Below, one piece after another: positions 1 to 11,651 of a stretch of 64,000 nucleotides of DNA. Each line of letters begins with the position of its first letter. Position 1 is the stretch's first letter. Origin of the DNA: Protula sp. h YS-2021 (lineage: Eukaryota > Annelida > Polychaeta > Sabellida > Serpulidae). The notes under the pieces were generated by a model. It was not told the origin of the DNA. It saw only the letters and a list, made by a program, of their open reading frames with translations, and ran no database searches. Location: contig OX457027.1 of the NCBI GenBank assembly GCA_949752745.1, positions 16,758,603 through 16,822,602 of the forward strand. Reading direction: 5' to 3'. Made by a program: the position numbers and the translations under genes.

Positions 1-1
1 G

Positions 2-1133
2 AAAATCCTTGAAAGATGGACCGAGCACTTCAACAACGCCTTGAATCGTCCTTCCATAAACGATGAAGCGGTCAATCGCCTTCCCCAGGTACCTATCAAT
101 ATGACTGTCGGTGAATAGCTGACCCTACAGGAAACACAAAAAAGCCGTTCTTCAGCTCTCTAGTGGCAAGGCACCTGGGTATGATGCAATACCAGCTGAG
201 GTTTACAAAGTCGGAGGTTCAGCAATATTGGAAAGGCTTCATCAACTTTTCCTACTCATGTGGCATCAGGAGTTAACACTACAAGAGTTTAAGGATGCCA
301 CTATCATCCACCTCTATAAAGGGAACAGACAGTCCTGCGGCAACCACCGGGGCATATCTCTTCTGCCCATAACTGGAAAAATACTTGCTAGAATCCTGCT
401 CAACCGCCTCACTTGTCACCTTGAACAGGACCTACTTTCTGAGAGCCAATGCTGGTTTCGAAAGGGGCGCAGCACTATAGACATGGTGTTTGCCGCCAGA
501 CAACTGAAAGAAAAATTCCAGGAGCAGAAGGTAGACCTCTGCTCTGCCTACGTCGACCCGACCAAGGCTCCACCAAGATTCATAGCTGTTGTTCGACAGT
601 TCCATGATGGCATGTTGGCTCGTGTACAGCAGGACGGTGAGACCTCTGAGCCCTTCTAAGTACAACAAGGTTGCGTCTTAGGCTCAGTATTCTTCGGCAT
701 CATGTTCTCACCCATGCTCAACGATGCGTTCAAGAACAGCGACGAATCAATACTAATCCGTTTTAGAATGGACGGAAAATTGTTCAACCCTCGCAGGCTC
801 CGAGCTAAAAATAAAGTCATGACAGGCATCATCCGTCACTTTCTGTTTGCTGACGATCGTGCTCTCAGTGCTAGCTCCGAACGTGATATGCAACGCAACG
901 TCAACAAATTTTCGGCCGCCTGTTCAAACTTCGGGCTTTCCATAAGCAGAAACAACACAAAAGTGCTTCACCAAACAGCCCCTGGCAAGGCCTACGTAAA
1001 GCCAAAAGTTGAAGGCCAGAGGCTAAGAGCTGTGCAAAAGCTCACATATCTCGGTGGTATGCTGTCACGAAACGACAATCATAGGGAAGAAAAGATGATT
1101 TCTCCCACAACAGATTGCTTGAAAGTCCAGTGA
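2..1133 (+). pseudogene. Non-LTR (LINE) retrotransposon reverse transcriptase, degenerate fragment
   Basis: This is a remnant of the reverse transcriptase of a non-LTR retrotransposon, which would copy element RNA into DNA at a nicked target. The first part reads in frame 2 (KILERWTEHFNNALNRP) to a stop at 116-118. It then shifts to frame 3, where LSSGKAPGYDAIPAEVYK (about 159-212) and HRGISLLPITGKILARILLNRL-type sequence near 350 are classic LINE finger/palm motifs. A stop at 657-659 interrupts a segment that otherwise runs on (VQQGCVLGSVFFGIMFSPM). The palm motif FADD lies near 847, and a thumb-like LTYLGGMLSR near 1045. The first catalytic block reads YVDPTKA and jumps directly to PPRF, so about 20 residues usually found between them are missing. 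Homology fades after about 1080. No endonuclease domain is in the window because the element is cut by the left edge. The clade is uncertain; it resembles RTE/jockey-like 'craniofacial development protein 2-like' copies. Confidence 0.88.
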
Positions 1134-2449
1134 GATACGTGACGTTTTGTTTACATACGTCTCGCTAGCCTTTTTGGTTTGAACAGGTATCTCAACGCTA
1201 ATATCACCTTCTACATTTTCCCAAGCTCCAGCTATTCTCCAGCTATTGCAAAGATCACACGCAGCATATTCAGCTGGATTCTTTTTATCCCTGTATAATT
1301 TATCACTTTTGAGACTCATTCACACTAGCAGCAAGATTGTAAAATGTAAGGCTCTTGTGGGGCGTAATGAAAATGCCAGAGTGTCTGGTGTACAATGTAC
1401 TCCAAAGACCTTCAGGAATCCACCTGAAAAAGTGTATTTCTCTTTCAAAAATAGCAAGTAACCGGAAGGTGTTTTACCTCAAGATAATCGTGCCTTTGAA
1501 ACTGAAGACCTTTGTTAATCATGATTCTTTTCATTAGACAACTTTAATCTCTCCAACAATAATTATTGAAATATATTGTCAAGTGTTCAAAGTGATGAAA
1601 TCAGCTCTTGCTCTTATTTTATTCAATGATCTCTAATTTCGCTGCTCTTTAATTTATAAAATGGAGGAAAAAAGAGTTTCAAAACCAGATATGCAGCTGA
1701 GAAATAGTTACAATTTAATTTGTTGTTTTAAAAACTATCAAATGCGCCTCATGTTTTAAGAATGGCTAGTTTAAAGAAGTGAGTTTTAAGTTGGGTCGAC
1801 AACTTCTAGAGATGAATAACAAACCTTTTGCCCTAAAGTACACCTTTAACATGCCAGTTGGTTCTAGATATAAAGTCTGCGATTAAGTTTCACTGTAATA
1901 TTCTTTTTAATATAGGCATGGCAGACCTGCGGACATGCTTCTAAAACCAAGACTTGTCCGCGTGCTTCCAAATAAAGAAAAAGGGTGAAGCGAAAGCAAA
2001 AACACATTTGAAGGATTTTGCAAAGGTGACTGGTTGTCATAAAAGCAATAACACATATACGAGTAAGTGTACATATGGTTCAACGATTCCTAAAATTGTC
2101 TATGATACCGAACCAATCACACCAAAACAACAAAATCTCAGACATTATGTATGTTAATGAATCAGTAGACTTAGTCACTGCTTAAATCTTGAAATATCGC
2201 ACAAAAATACAAAAGTAGAAATGCATCTAATGGTTGGAACATCTTAAACATATTAAGATCAGTAGTAATAAGTGTCATTGCTGCAGCAATATTTTTTCTA
2301 AATAAAATTTGAGACGTCATGGTATATATAAATGATTATAAACATTAAAATGTTAAAAACATAAATATTTATATATAATACTCAGATAGAATTACTGGTA
2401 CTAAAATTATAGCTAAAACTACTAAAATTGAAACTATTGCCATCTTGTT
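1134..2449. other. No gene recognised, AT-rich
   Basis: AT-rich intergenic or intronic-looking DNA. Only short open frames are present, with no recognisable domain. No clear tandem repeat, hairpin or RNA gene was seen. Confidence 0.6.
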
Positions 2450-3430
2450 TTGCAATAAGTCGACACATTTTTCGCATCGCAAAAATTTGAGGATTGGGGT
2501 AAGCGGAAGTCTAAATCAGAGTTAAATTTGTACGAGTATATTCTAGCAATATTAAAATCCTTGATTTCAGTAAAATTACTTGCAAAAGTGTTGCATATTC
2601 TTCTATGTTATTTTAAAACATGTATATGTTTTTCTCAGTAAGACACCATTCTCTGTTTTAATCTTTTATGTTTTAAATTACAAAAGAACTAAACTAAACA
2701 AAACTAGTTTTATAAATATTAGCTTCAACATAGAAAGCAAAGAAAAGTTGTATCAAATATGTAATGAATATTCTAGCTTAGAAATTTCTGAATTTTGCAA
2801 TGCTGTGCACAATAAGTAAAAACATTCTGTGTCGACTTATTATTTCACACGAAAAGAATTTAATGATTAAGGTAAACGAAAGTCTAAATCAAAGTTAATA
2901 CATTTGTGCTAGTATATTCTATTACTATTTTAACCCCTTACTTGAATAATCTTAACAGCGCAAAGTTTTCTCCATTGTTTTATACAATTTTGAAACTGAT
3001 ACATAATTTTCTCAGTAATACACCACTGTGTATTTTAATCTTTTGTGATCTAAACCACAACAAAAGAAAACTTTAAAAAATGAACTTAATATTTTTTGTT
3101 ACACAGAAAGTAAAGATATATACCAAAATTTTAAATTTATATCAAATATGCAATGAATTATTCCAGTGTGTTGATTGTAGACTTATTCACCTTCATTCTG
3201 ACGACTTTTTGCATTTTTTCGACATATTGCACTTATAGGACACCACTGTTTTGAATGTGATATAAACCACAGCAGGGATAAACTAAGCAAAATTAGCTTG
3301 AATAATTAAACTATAAATATTTAAAATCATAAAGAAAGAAAAGATACATATCGAAATTTTTAATTTTTATCCAATGTACAATGAATTGTTCAAGTTCATA
3401 AATTTGCAAACTTGGAGACTTATTTTTTAC
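2450..3430. repeat. Diverged tandem triplication, about 375-bp unit
   Basis: Three degenerate copies follow each other. The phrase GTAAGCGGAAGTCTAAATCA at 2500 recurs as GTAAACGAAAGTCTAAATCA at 2872, 372 bp later. The phrase around 'cagtaagacaccatt' (2637) recurs near 3017 and, truncated, near 3236. The third copy is shortened. The unit has no coding potential and the copies are old. Confidence 0.6.
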
Positions 3431-3685
3431 ATATATCTTTAAATATTTGTACAACTGTGTCTTATAGATATGATAATAATTTGAATCTTGCAACGAAGTG
3501 GTAGTATGAAATATACTGGGATCTTATAAGATCGTATAAGAGAACGTTTTTAATTTTCTGACAGTAACGCTCCCAAGTGGTTCGTTGAAACTCGTTTAAT
3601 GAAGACACAGGGACATAACGATGAAGTCTTTCTTAAAGTTAATAGTAACTCCAGGAATAACATTTACCTTGGCAGTAATAGTGAC

Positions 3686-3727
<42 letters not shown>

Positions 3728-4889
3728 TGAAGTAGTGATAGCAGTAGAATCACTTGTAGTTACATGAATACAGTTAGATTACAACCAAGTACACATCCGA
3801 GTCGCGGAAGATCAAAAATAAAAGTCAAGACTCGCGTTTTTTTCAAAAATCCCGAAACAGATTTCGGTTTGGATTTTTATTGCCAATGTCCTGCTGCTCT
3901 ATTCATGGTCATGGCCTGCGTTCACAATCAGTGAGGGACTTCTGGTACTGGGAGACCTAGCCTGCAGGGTAAATAAAGTAGTCCAAACAAATGGTGCCTC
4001 AACTGGAATTCATTCTGAAGAGCAGTTGCTTAGTTGAGTAAGATTTCCTCTATCTAAACTTATTTCCGAACTCAGTCTCCAATCTACTGCTTCGTTACAT
4101 CTCAAACTCCTGAAACCACGATGGGAGAGTGAACTGGAAAATAATATTGGCAGCACCGTAGCAGTAGCAGGCACAATGGTTAACACTGCTTCCTGGTGCA
4201 AACTGGTGCAAACAGTGAAAATGCATCCATATCCTGTGCCTCCCACACCTTCAAATCCCAACTACACTGGGACCCACTTTACATCACCCACCTTTTAGAC
4301 CCGATGGCCTGATACCTGACCCTGTCTTGTTGAATGACAAAGGCTTTTGGGAGGGGGTAATAGGTGAGTTGATCCAAATCCACAAACTATTTAAGGACAT
4401 TGTCAATGGAAAATTTTCGTGGGTAAAAGTGGAGAAAAATGACTGCTAGGTTATGGGTAAAGTAGGCATTGCCAACTAAGGGATGTTAACTTTGGAGAGA
4501 TATAACCATTCTCCCTCCCGAACCAAACCTATGACTAAGGCCAAGTTCGAGCTCTGTCAAAACACTAAAATTAACTAACCATCCCCAGAGTCGATAGTTT
4601 TAATCATATCCTTCTGTTCTGATCTCTCTAACGACATCTCAAGACAGACCGTTTCGAATCATATCAAACGCACATTAGGTATGCTCTAAATCCCAATTGA
4701 ACAAAACCTTTTTAATCAAAATGATAAGTCAAAATCTTTCAGATGAGACAGTGAAAATTTCCCTATGCACAAATTTCGCAAAATATCCTACGCTCTGGGT
4801 GTTAGGCATTCACTAAGTATTGCCTGAAAGACTTCCCTCAAAACGAATTAACCGGTGTCTATTCTCTCTACATTCAGTGCGGTCGGAAA
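3431..4889. other. No gene recognised
   Basis: Apart from the AGT microsatellite listed separately, nothing recognisable was found on either strand. The stretch from about 3840 to 4890 leads into the candidate 5' LTR of the Gypsy-class element. Confidence 0.5.
3688..3727. repeat. (AGT)n microsatellite
   Basis: About 13 perfect AGT triplets, followed by imperfect agt/tag-rich sequence to about 3750. Confidence 0.95.
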
Positions 4890-5169
4890 TGTTATACCAT
4901 ACCCTAATGTTCTTTGGTGTTGTAAACACATAGGGGTAGAAAGGCTGCTCATGATGCAGGGGCGGGCGGAGCTTCCAGCACTACCCTAAGGTTCCAGCAT
5001 TTACCCTAGCTAACACAACTCAGTGAAGTCCTTGGATTTGTCTCTTTTAGAGAAGAGGGGGCATATTTATATGCATAGGTTTATTGTTTATGATTACACC
5101 TTTGCATGAGTTCTGAATAAAGTCACCAAACGAGTAAGTCGTCTGTCTCTGTTTTCACGAAGACATAAC
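4890..5169 (+). repeat. Candidate 5' LTR
   Basis: The segment begins TGTTATACC and ends just before a TGG-starting primer site. It holds a TATA-like stretch (near 5068-5078) and an AATAAA polyadenylation signal at about 5116. These are expected of the U3-R part of a short LTR. The start is inferred from the TGTT motif only, because no matching 3' LTR was found to fix the ends. Confidence 0.5.
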
Positions 5170-5170
5170 T

Positions 5171-5188
5171 TGGTGTCAGATGTGTTTT
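5171..5188 (+). promoter_or_regulatory. Candidate tRNA primer-binding site
   Basis: TGGTGTCAGATGTG lies directly after the candidate LTR. Primer sites begin TGG because tRNAs end in CCA, and the TGGTGTCAGA form is common in invertebrate Gypsy elements. The tRNA identity is not assigned. Confidence 0.5.
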
Positions 5189-5192
5189 AAAC

Positions 5193-5995
5193 ATGGCAAA
5201 AAATTTCAACCACCGACAGCTTCGACTTTAGTAAACTACAGCAATAGCCAGAGTAGAGGAGCCGTTGGCAGAGATTTCGTATTGCCTCTAGGCTGAGAGA
5301 AGAGAGAGAAATTCAAGTGTCCAGTCTTATATACTCCATGGGCATGCAGGCTGAGACGATTCAGTTCACTTGCCTTTGCAAATGACCGCTAGCGAAATAG
5401 TCAGGATGCCGTTATTGCAAGGTTTGACGCTCATTTCGTGCCGTCAGTCAATAAAATACACGAATGCGCCAAGTTCCATGCACGAAAACAACAGCCGGGA
5501 GGAAACGTTGAAGTTTACTTCCGTGCACGGTATGAACTGTCTGAAAGGTGTGGATATGAGGCAATCGCGAAAGAAGAGCAGATCTGTGATCTTCTGGTAG
5601 TGGGTATTTCAGACAAGGAATGCTCGGAACGACTGCAGCTGAAGGATGATCTCAGCCTTGCCGATGCCATTGAGAGCTACAGAACGTCTGAAACGGTAAA
5701 GTCTCAAATGGCAAGTCAACAAGTTGCGTCTAACCTCGATGCGGTGCGACGGAAGGGATTCCAAGATACCAGACCGAAACAGTTTTCGGAGCGAGGTAGC
5801 AAACAATATCCAAGAAAGATGCAACAACCACAAACAGGACCGCAATGTGGGAACTGTCGATATTCGCATGCAGGCAGGCCGCGAATATCGACAGTTCCCA
5901 CAAAAGGTGAAAATGCCAATTCTGTGTTAAATTCAATCATTTTGAATGAGCCTGCCGAGCCAAGAAAAAGAATCTGCATGAGGTAACTGAAGATG
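5193..5995 (+). pseudogene. Gypsy-class gag remnant
   Basis: The structural polyprotein would package element RNA into particles. A start-like ATG at 5193 in a MAK context leads into a Gypsy gag N-terminus that is frameshifted within the first 15 codons. A phrase like SLIYSMGMQAE lies near 5320-5355. From 5438 the frame is open to about 5986 and holds the capsid-like block (YELSERCGYEAIAKEEQICD, then VVGISDKECSERLQLKDDLS). Near 5845-5875 a CGNCRYSH stretch is a damaged remnant of the CCHC zinc knuckle. The segment around the knuckle is locally duplicated in inverted form (ggaactgtcgatattcgc / gcgaatatcgacagttcc), which disrupts it. Confidence 0.8.
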
Positions 5996-6033
5996 ACGGT
6001 GACTTTGCAAGTGATGTTCAAACCCCACCATTT

Positions 6034-6249
6034 TTGGGGGGAGTGGCTGCTGACTGCCCTGATGTTCGACACTGGGAGGTAATGTTGAATTTGAACAACT
6101 TACCTGTTAAATTCAAGCTGGACACTGGCGCAGATGTCACGTGCATTCCAGAGGAAGTATTTAGCAAGATCAAACCCAGGCAAGAACTTCAGCCATATTT
6201 TGCACTGTTGTCAGGTCCATCCGGTCTAGTGAATGCTATGCCAACTTAA
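6034..6249 (+). pseudogene. Retroviral-type aspartic protease remnant
   Basis: The conserved active-site motif DTGADVT is encoded at 6121, inside FKLDTGADVTCIPEEVF. This is the pepsin-like protease that cleaves Gag-Pol in the family. The frame ends at a TAA at 6247-6249, and the flap and C-terminal half continue only as broken fragments. It sits between gag and RT as expected. Confidence 0.85.
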
Positions 6250-6359
6250 TACAAGGGTACTACACAGGAGGACGTAATACAAATTTCCTGTGTATGTTAT
6301 TTCATCATATCTGGAAAGCCAGTCTTCTTAGCGGAGGCGCTGCAGCAGCAAATGGGACT

Positions 6360-7260
6360 TGTTCAGTTCGTTTAACATATCTGTGACGATTTATTTGGAG
6401 AGTTTCGTCTGATGAAGAGCTGTGAACCGGTGAGGATCAGATTAAAAGATGGCGCAGTGCCTTACAACCTTGCAACTCCACGACGTGTATCAGAACCTTT
6501 GATAAAACCAGTGAAAGAAGAACTGGTGCTTAATGATTTCATTCAACCAGTTACGGAACCAACCTCAGTGGTAAACGCTCATGGTGTCTGTGGAAAAGGA
6601 AAATGGAAAAGTTAGAATCTGTGTTGATCTCAAGAAACGAAATTGCCTTCAAGTTGTCTGGTGCTAAAGTATTTTCAACTTTAGACTGTTCACAATCATT
6701 TTTGCAGTTACCACTGAACGAAAATGATAACCGTTACACGTGTTTCATCACACCTTCTGGCAGATAAGTCTTCTGTCGTTTGCCGTATGGATTTAACTCC
6801 AGCACGGAGATACTGCAACGCACCTTGAAACAGCTCCTAGCGAACATAGAGTTGATGTGGACGACGTCTTAGTCTATGCCCCTGATGTTCCCAAGCGTGA
6901 CGAGATCCTGTGGAAGGTAGTAGGCAAGATAAGGGCGTAGGGTTTGAAGCTCAATAAGTCGAAATGCTGTTTTCGAATGGCGAAGGTACGTACCAGGATC
7001 AAGTCTTTCCAGCTGACGGAATGTCTCCAGATCCGAAGAAGTTGGACGCTATCTGTAACATGAAGGAACACACGAATGTTGTAGAACTCCGAGAATTCAC
7101 CGGGATAGCAAAATATTTGGCGAGATATTTGCCAAATTTATCACAGGTGGTGGCCCCGATGCTAGAACGGCTCAAACACGACAACATTTTTACCTGGGGC
7201 GAGCCTCAGAAGAAATCGTTGGAGGACGCAGAGAAGTTACAATCTTCTGACAGAGTACTT
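6360..7260 (+). pseudogene. Gypsy-class reverse transcriptase remnant
   Basis: The N-terminal block (RLKDGAVPYNLATPRRV, 6430-6490) is the conserved Gypsy RT lead-in. The catalytic block STLDCSQSF lies near 6678, followed by LPLNENDNRYTCFITPSGR, a stop, and FCRLPYGFNSST. The VDD box survives as VDDVLVYA near 6855. A segment between the lead-in and the first catalytic block is deleted. Downstream, ELREFTGIAKYLARYLPN (about 7080-7140) is the thumb/connection region. At least three stops or frameshifts separate these pieces, so no active enzyme is encoded. Confidence 0.88.
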
Positions 7261-7263
7261 ACG

Positions 7264-7575
7264 TACTACGACGTGACAAAGCTTATCTTTGTCACAGGCG
7301 ATGCCAGTTCGTATGGTTTGGGTACGTGTTTGTTGAAGCTGATGGATAGCCAAATGAAGCCTGTAGCATATGCGTCACGTTGTCTCACACTGATGGAAAA
7401 ACGCTGGGCTCAAATAGACAAAGAATGTCTAGCTTTGGTGTGGGCCTGTGAGAAGTTTGGACACTATCTGTCGGGACTTCCAGAGTTCAAACTTATTACT
7501 GACCATAAGCCACTAGTGCGAATCATAAGCACAAAAGATTTTAACAAAACACCAATCAGATACAGAAGTTGTTGA
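7264..7575 (+). pseudogene. Gypsy-class RNase H domain remnant
   Basis: This is the best-preserved part of pol. FVTGDASSYGLGTCLLK carries the first catalytic Asp, IDKECLALVWACEKF the Glu, and LITDHKPL the next Asp. In the family this domain degrades the RNA strand of the RNA/DNA hybrid. The frame is continuous with the RT connection region from 6964 to 7575, then stops. Confidence 0.9.
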
Positions 7576-7599
7576 TGCGACTGCTACATTTCAGTTGTA

Positions 7600-8880
7600 T
7601 TGCTAAACACACTGCTAGAAAGCATTTGGTTGTGGTTGACACACTCAGTAAGAATGTTCAGCAAAGTCAGTCTGAATCAGACATCACCAGTGTAGTTGAA
7701 AAGTACGTAGCGATGACTGAAAGCAATCTCAGATTAAAAGCTGGAAGAGGTCGCCAACAAATCTTCCAAAGATCCGGACTTATCGGTAGTAATGACGTAT
7801 ATTCGAAATGGTTGGCCAGAGTATCAAAGGGACATTCCGGAGTCAATTCAATCATATTTCGCAAGAAAACAGTGCTTTTCAGTTACTAAAGGTATCCTTA
7901 CTTACCTCGACAGAATTGTGACTCCGAAATCCATGCAGGCTGGTTGCTCCAGAAGTTGCATGCAGGTCACCAGAGCACCGTCAAAGTAGCTTGCGTCTCA
8001 GTCTGTGTGGTGGCCAAGAATTAATGCCGACATACACGCTGTATGTCAGAACTGTACATTTTGTGAGAAAATTAGGCCATCAAAAAGACATGAGCCATTA
8101 ATTCCAACCCAGCTTTCTCAAGGTTTGTGGCAAAAAAAGAGCATTGACTAATTTGAATTGCAACAAAATCAGTATATGGTTATCATTGACTGTTACAGTA
8201 GATACATTGAAGTGGTGTACTTACCTGACATCACCAGCAGAACAGTGATTCTGAAGATAAAATCAAGTTAACCCGTTTTAGCATACCACTGGAATGCCGA
8301 ACAGATGGTGCAAAGCAATTTGTGTGCAAGATATTTTCTGAATTCAGTGATTACTACAATTTTGTTCATAATGTCAGCAGCCCACATTTCAGCCAAAGTA
8401 ATGGTGAGGCTGAGGCTGCGGTCAAAATGGCGAAGAACTGTCTGAAACAAGAAGATCCGTTTACTGCACTAATGTTATATCGCACTACGCCACAATCAGC
8501 CACAGGACAACCTCCCTCAAAGATTTTGTTTGGCAGATTGCTCCGGACAGTGGTGCCAACCAATCCGAAAAATCTCGCTCCTTGTCCGCCAAAGGATGCT
8601 TTAGTCAGAAACAATGACGCTGATTACAAAGAGATAATAGCTAGAAATACAACAAACGACATGGGTGCATTTCGCAAACTCCATTTCCCGATGGACAAAG
8701 TGTTCGTATCAAAACAACAAGGACACGTTATGGAAACCAGTAAGAATCGTTAGTAAGACAGAATATTCAAGGTCCTGTGCAGTCCAGATGGGAAACAGTG
8801 CAGGAGAAATAGTGAGCACATCCTTCCCTGTCACAGCCAAAATATTAGCCAGTTTCAATCCAATACCTATCAAAAGGACA
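7600..8880 (+). pseudogene. Gypsy-class integrase remnant
   Basis: The zinc-binding region is represented by LHAGHQSTVK (about 7953) and a CQNC stretch near 8044. The core has YMVIIDCYSRYIEV (about 8173, first Asp), RTDGAKQF (about 8297, second Asp) and SSPHFSQSNGEAEAAVK (about 8376, with the Glu). The core is followed by LMLYRTTPQSATGQPPSKIL, a typical integrase C-terminal segment. The frame is open from 8322 to 8753, but several stops break 7890-8320. In the family this enzyme inserts the cDNA copy into the genome. Confidence 0.88.
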
Positions 8881-8904
8881 TAGGTCGGTATGCATTTACC
8901 TTGA

Positions 8905-8993
8905 GAGGAAGAAGAAGAAGAAGAACAAGAACAAGAAGAACAAGACAAATAAGAAGAAGAAGGAAGGGGAAGAGGAGGAGAATGGTCAGACAT
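8905..8993 (+). repeat. Purine-rich (GAA/GGA) tract, candidate polypurine tract
   Basis: An almost pure A/G stretch directly follows the end of the integrase frame. It is where a polypurine tract and then a 3' LTR would be expected. No sequence like the 4890 LTR follows. It may equally be a simple repeat. Confidence 0.5.
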
Positions 8994-11651
8994 TTTCTAA
9001 AAGTTCTACTAATCATAAAAACCGTCAAAATTAATATAAAACGTGAATGGAAAACGATCATAATTCTATTACGCTGCGCTGTGCAATCTATAGGAAGCGA
9101 CGACAGAGATAGAAAGAAGGTGGTTTCCTAAATGATATTATTGATTGTGATGTGCTCTTCCAAATAATAGTGGATAAATGTATTTGGAGAGGCAAAGCAG
9201 CTAATAAACTAGCATATCACCCATAGATACACCAAATAGCACATGCCAGAACTGACAGACCTTAATTTGCAAGCTTGATATTCTAATAATTAAAGCTTAA
9301 TATTCTGAATGTAGTTACATATGGTATATCTGACTTAAGGCTGCGCATCAATGAAATACACCTGTGTGTGTTTGAAGCAGTAACTCTGGCACAATGAGGT
9401 TGAAGAATGTAAGCTAGAGATGTAGAGCCTGGCAAGACTGAAATAATGATTTGCTTCAATATTCTTAACCCTTTCTTACTAAATGAGTCTCACGTAGAAA
9501 AGATTGTGAAATTACAGTATAACAGCGTTTCAGGAACCTTTGTGCCGCCCAGTCTTATGCTTCAAATCACCTGTTTTTCTGCGCGTTTACCGGATGCTAA
9601 CGTAGCTACTTGTCTATAATGACTGAGCTGCGAGACGTGTCTCATGACTAATGATAACTACCAAGGGAATTCTGCATGATTAGTTGACCTAACCATATGT
9701 AAGCTAATCGCATACACTGAGGTCACAGCATGACCAATTATTTAGGACTGATCTTAATGAGCGGCGAATAGTAAGTTTCAATTCAGTTGAGATATGCTTT
9801 CCTAGCCTCAAAGAGATGCACACGAATATCACACGAAACACAGTGGTGTTTTCGAAGGGATGATCCTCCTGTCTTACCACAAAAAATCGAACAGGGGTCA
9901 ATACAGAAAACCAAGAGTGATCTGACGAGCTTGAATAACTATCAGCAGCTGCCATACGAGTTGTCTCGAGAGGTCATAAACAAACAAGGAAGCTCTGTTA
10001 AGCATTAAAAAAACGGCCACAGTAAGATTTCAACTTGACTCTGCGTGGGCAATAATTCTTGACCTTACTGAAACTTACAGCACTAAAACGAAGGAGGACT
10101 GTACTTTGAAAAATTATTTTATTAAAAATTCTCAATAAGCAAAAACCAAACTAGATACGGCGAAGTGTACCATGTATCCAGTCAGCTCACAAGTGTGTGG
10201 GTGTGACAGATCCAACATTCCTTTCTCCTTGTTTGATTTGCAATTGTGTACAATTCCCACCGGAATCAATTTAATATCGATTTCAAATTCCTCATAGAGA
10301 ATTTGAAATTATTTAAATACGTAAAGAATTTGAAGAGCATCTGAAGTCAATACACTGGCTTAAGTCAGGTTTACCCAGTTTTCGTTTTGTTTTGGGGGGA
10401 GTTGTACGTTGCTTCAAAACTAATTGGTATTTGATACATTTGCATGCATTAGTACCTAAACAAATGAAGCAAATTTTAAGAAATAACAGTACAGTAAAAT
10501 CATGTCCCAATAAAGTATAACGCCTGTAGATTTTTTTTCCTAGGCTGACTCTAACTGGGTCCTTTCCAAATATGGCCATATATGACGCATTTGCATAACT
10601 AAAACAAACTGCTATAAAGCTATTTTCTTTGATTTATTATTATTATTTTTGGTTTAATTTATAAAATTATCATACTGAGCTCAGGAAAAACAACCACGAA
10701 AATCTTGTAAGTTCCAATAACTTAGAAACATTAGAAAATGACAGTTTGAGACATCTCAGCTTGAATAATAGATATGTCTTATTCATTTACAGATAACTAT
10801 AATTGCTAAGAGATATCTGTATCGATTCCAAGTATTTCAAATTATTTCATATGTCTGCAATAAAATAGTGACATTCCCAAAATAAACATTGGTGACTTTG
10901 TTTGTTTTTGTAAAAAATAAATTTTAGAACTTCTTAGTACTGAATAAACGTAAAAAACAGCGTTCGAATACTAACGAGGACTCCAGCAAGGATCAATTCT
11001 AGATACAAAATGAAACTCGTGACAGCACATGTAATATTAGGAATCCAAAATGATTGAACACACTGAAAAATGACAATAACAAAAATTTGAAAAAAATGAC
11101 ACGTTATAGGCCTCAGGGTCGTAAAAATGTTCAAAGAATATTATTGCATTACGATCCATTAAGAATACAACTTTCACAAACCAGTGAGGAAACGCGAGAC
11201 CAGCCGGACTACGAATATACCAAGAACAAAAGGAACAACGAATAGTGTGGCCCGAAATTATGTGCTCGCTTCGAATGCGTTCGCGAATTTTTTTCTAAAA
11301 GGGAAACTGACCATTGCCCGTTAATGGTTTAAGTTATGTTCAAGTTATTGAAGCAAAGAAACAGACTGATGTTACCTTCTCCTAACGGGTGCATTACGGC
11401 GCCAGACGATGGTTAATTGATATATTTCTTCCAGTTTATATGAGCGATAATACGCGCTTTCAACAGTAGCATATTAGGTTTTATGATCTGTAATCCATAT
11501 ATGCTGTGTGTACAACAGAGATAGAGAAAATAATATATTGCAAAAGATCTCAGACACTGCTTTCACATGTGCTTTAAATGCTCAAAGCATGATTCCAATT
11601 AACTTTCGTACTCGTACCTATCTTAGTGTCTGAAATTGTGATTGACTCACT
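8994..11651. other. No gene recognised
   Basis: AT-rich DNA with only short, featureless open frames. I found no LTR, RNA gene or tandem array here. Confidence 0.5.

Larger units (their letters stand above)
4890..8993 (+). mobile_element. Gypsy-class (Metaviridae-like) LTR retrotransposon, decayed
   Basis: A single + strand element with the order candidate LTR, primer-binding site, gag, protease, reverse transcriptase, RNase H, integrase, purine tract. The order RT-RNase H-integrase is diagnostic of the Gypsy group. Frames are broken repeatedly by stops and shifts, so the copy is dead. No env-like frame is present. I could not find a second copy of the 5' LTR downstream of the purine tract, so the right end is probably lost or rearranged. 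The protein style matches invertebrate Gypsy elements often mis-annotated as 'K02A2.6-like'. Confidence 0.85.

Noticed and set aside
1065..1319. 84-residue minus frame with CDLCNSW
   Set aside because: No recognisable zinc-finger spacing; overlaps the end of the LINE remnant.
8901..9131. Arg-rich 76-residue frame as a basic protein
   Set aside because: It lies in a GAA/GGA purine tract at the end of a retrotransposon.
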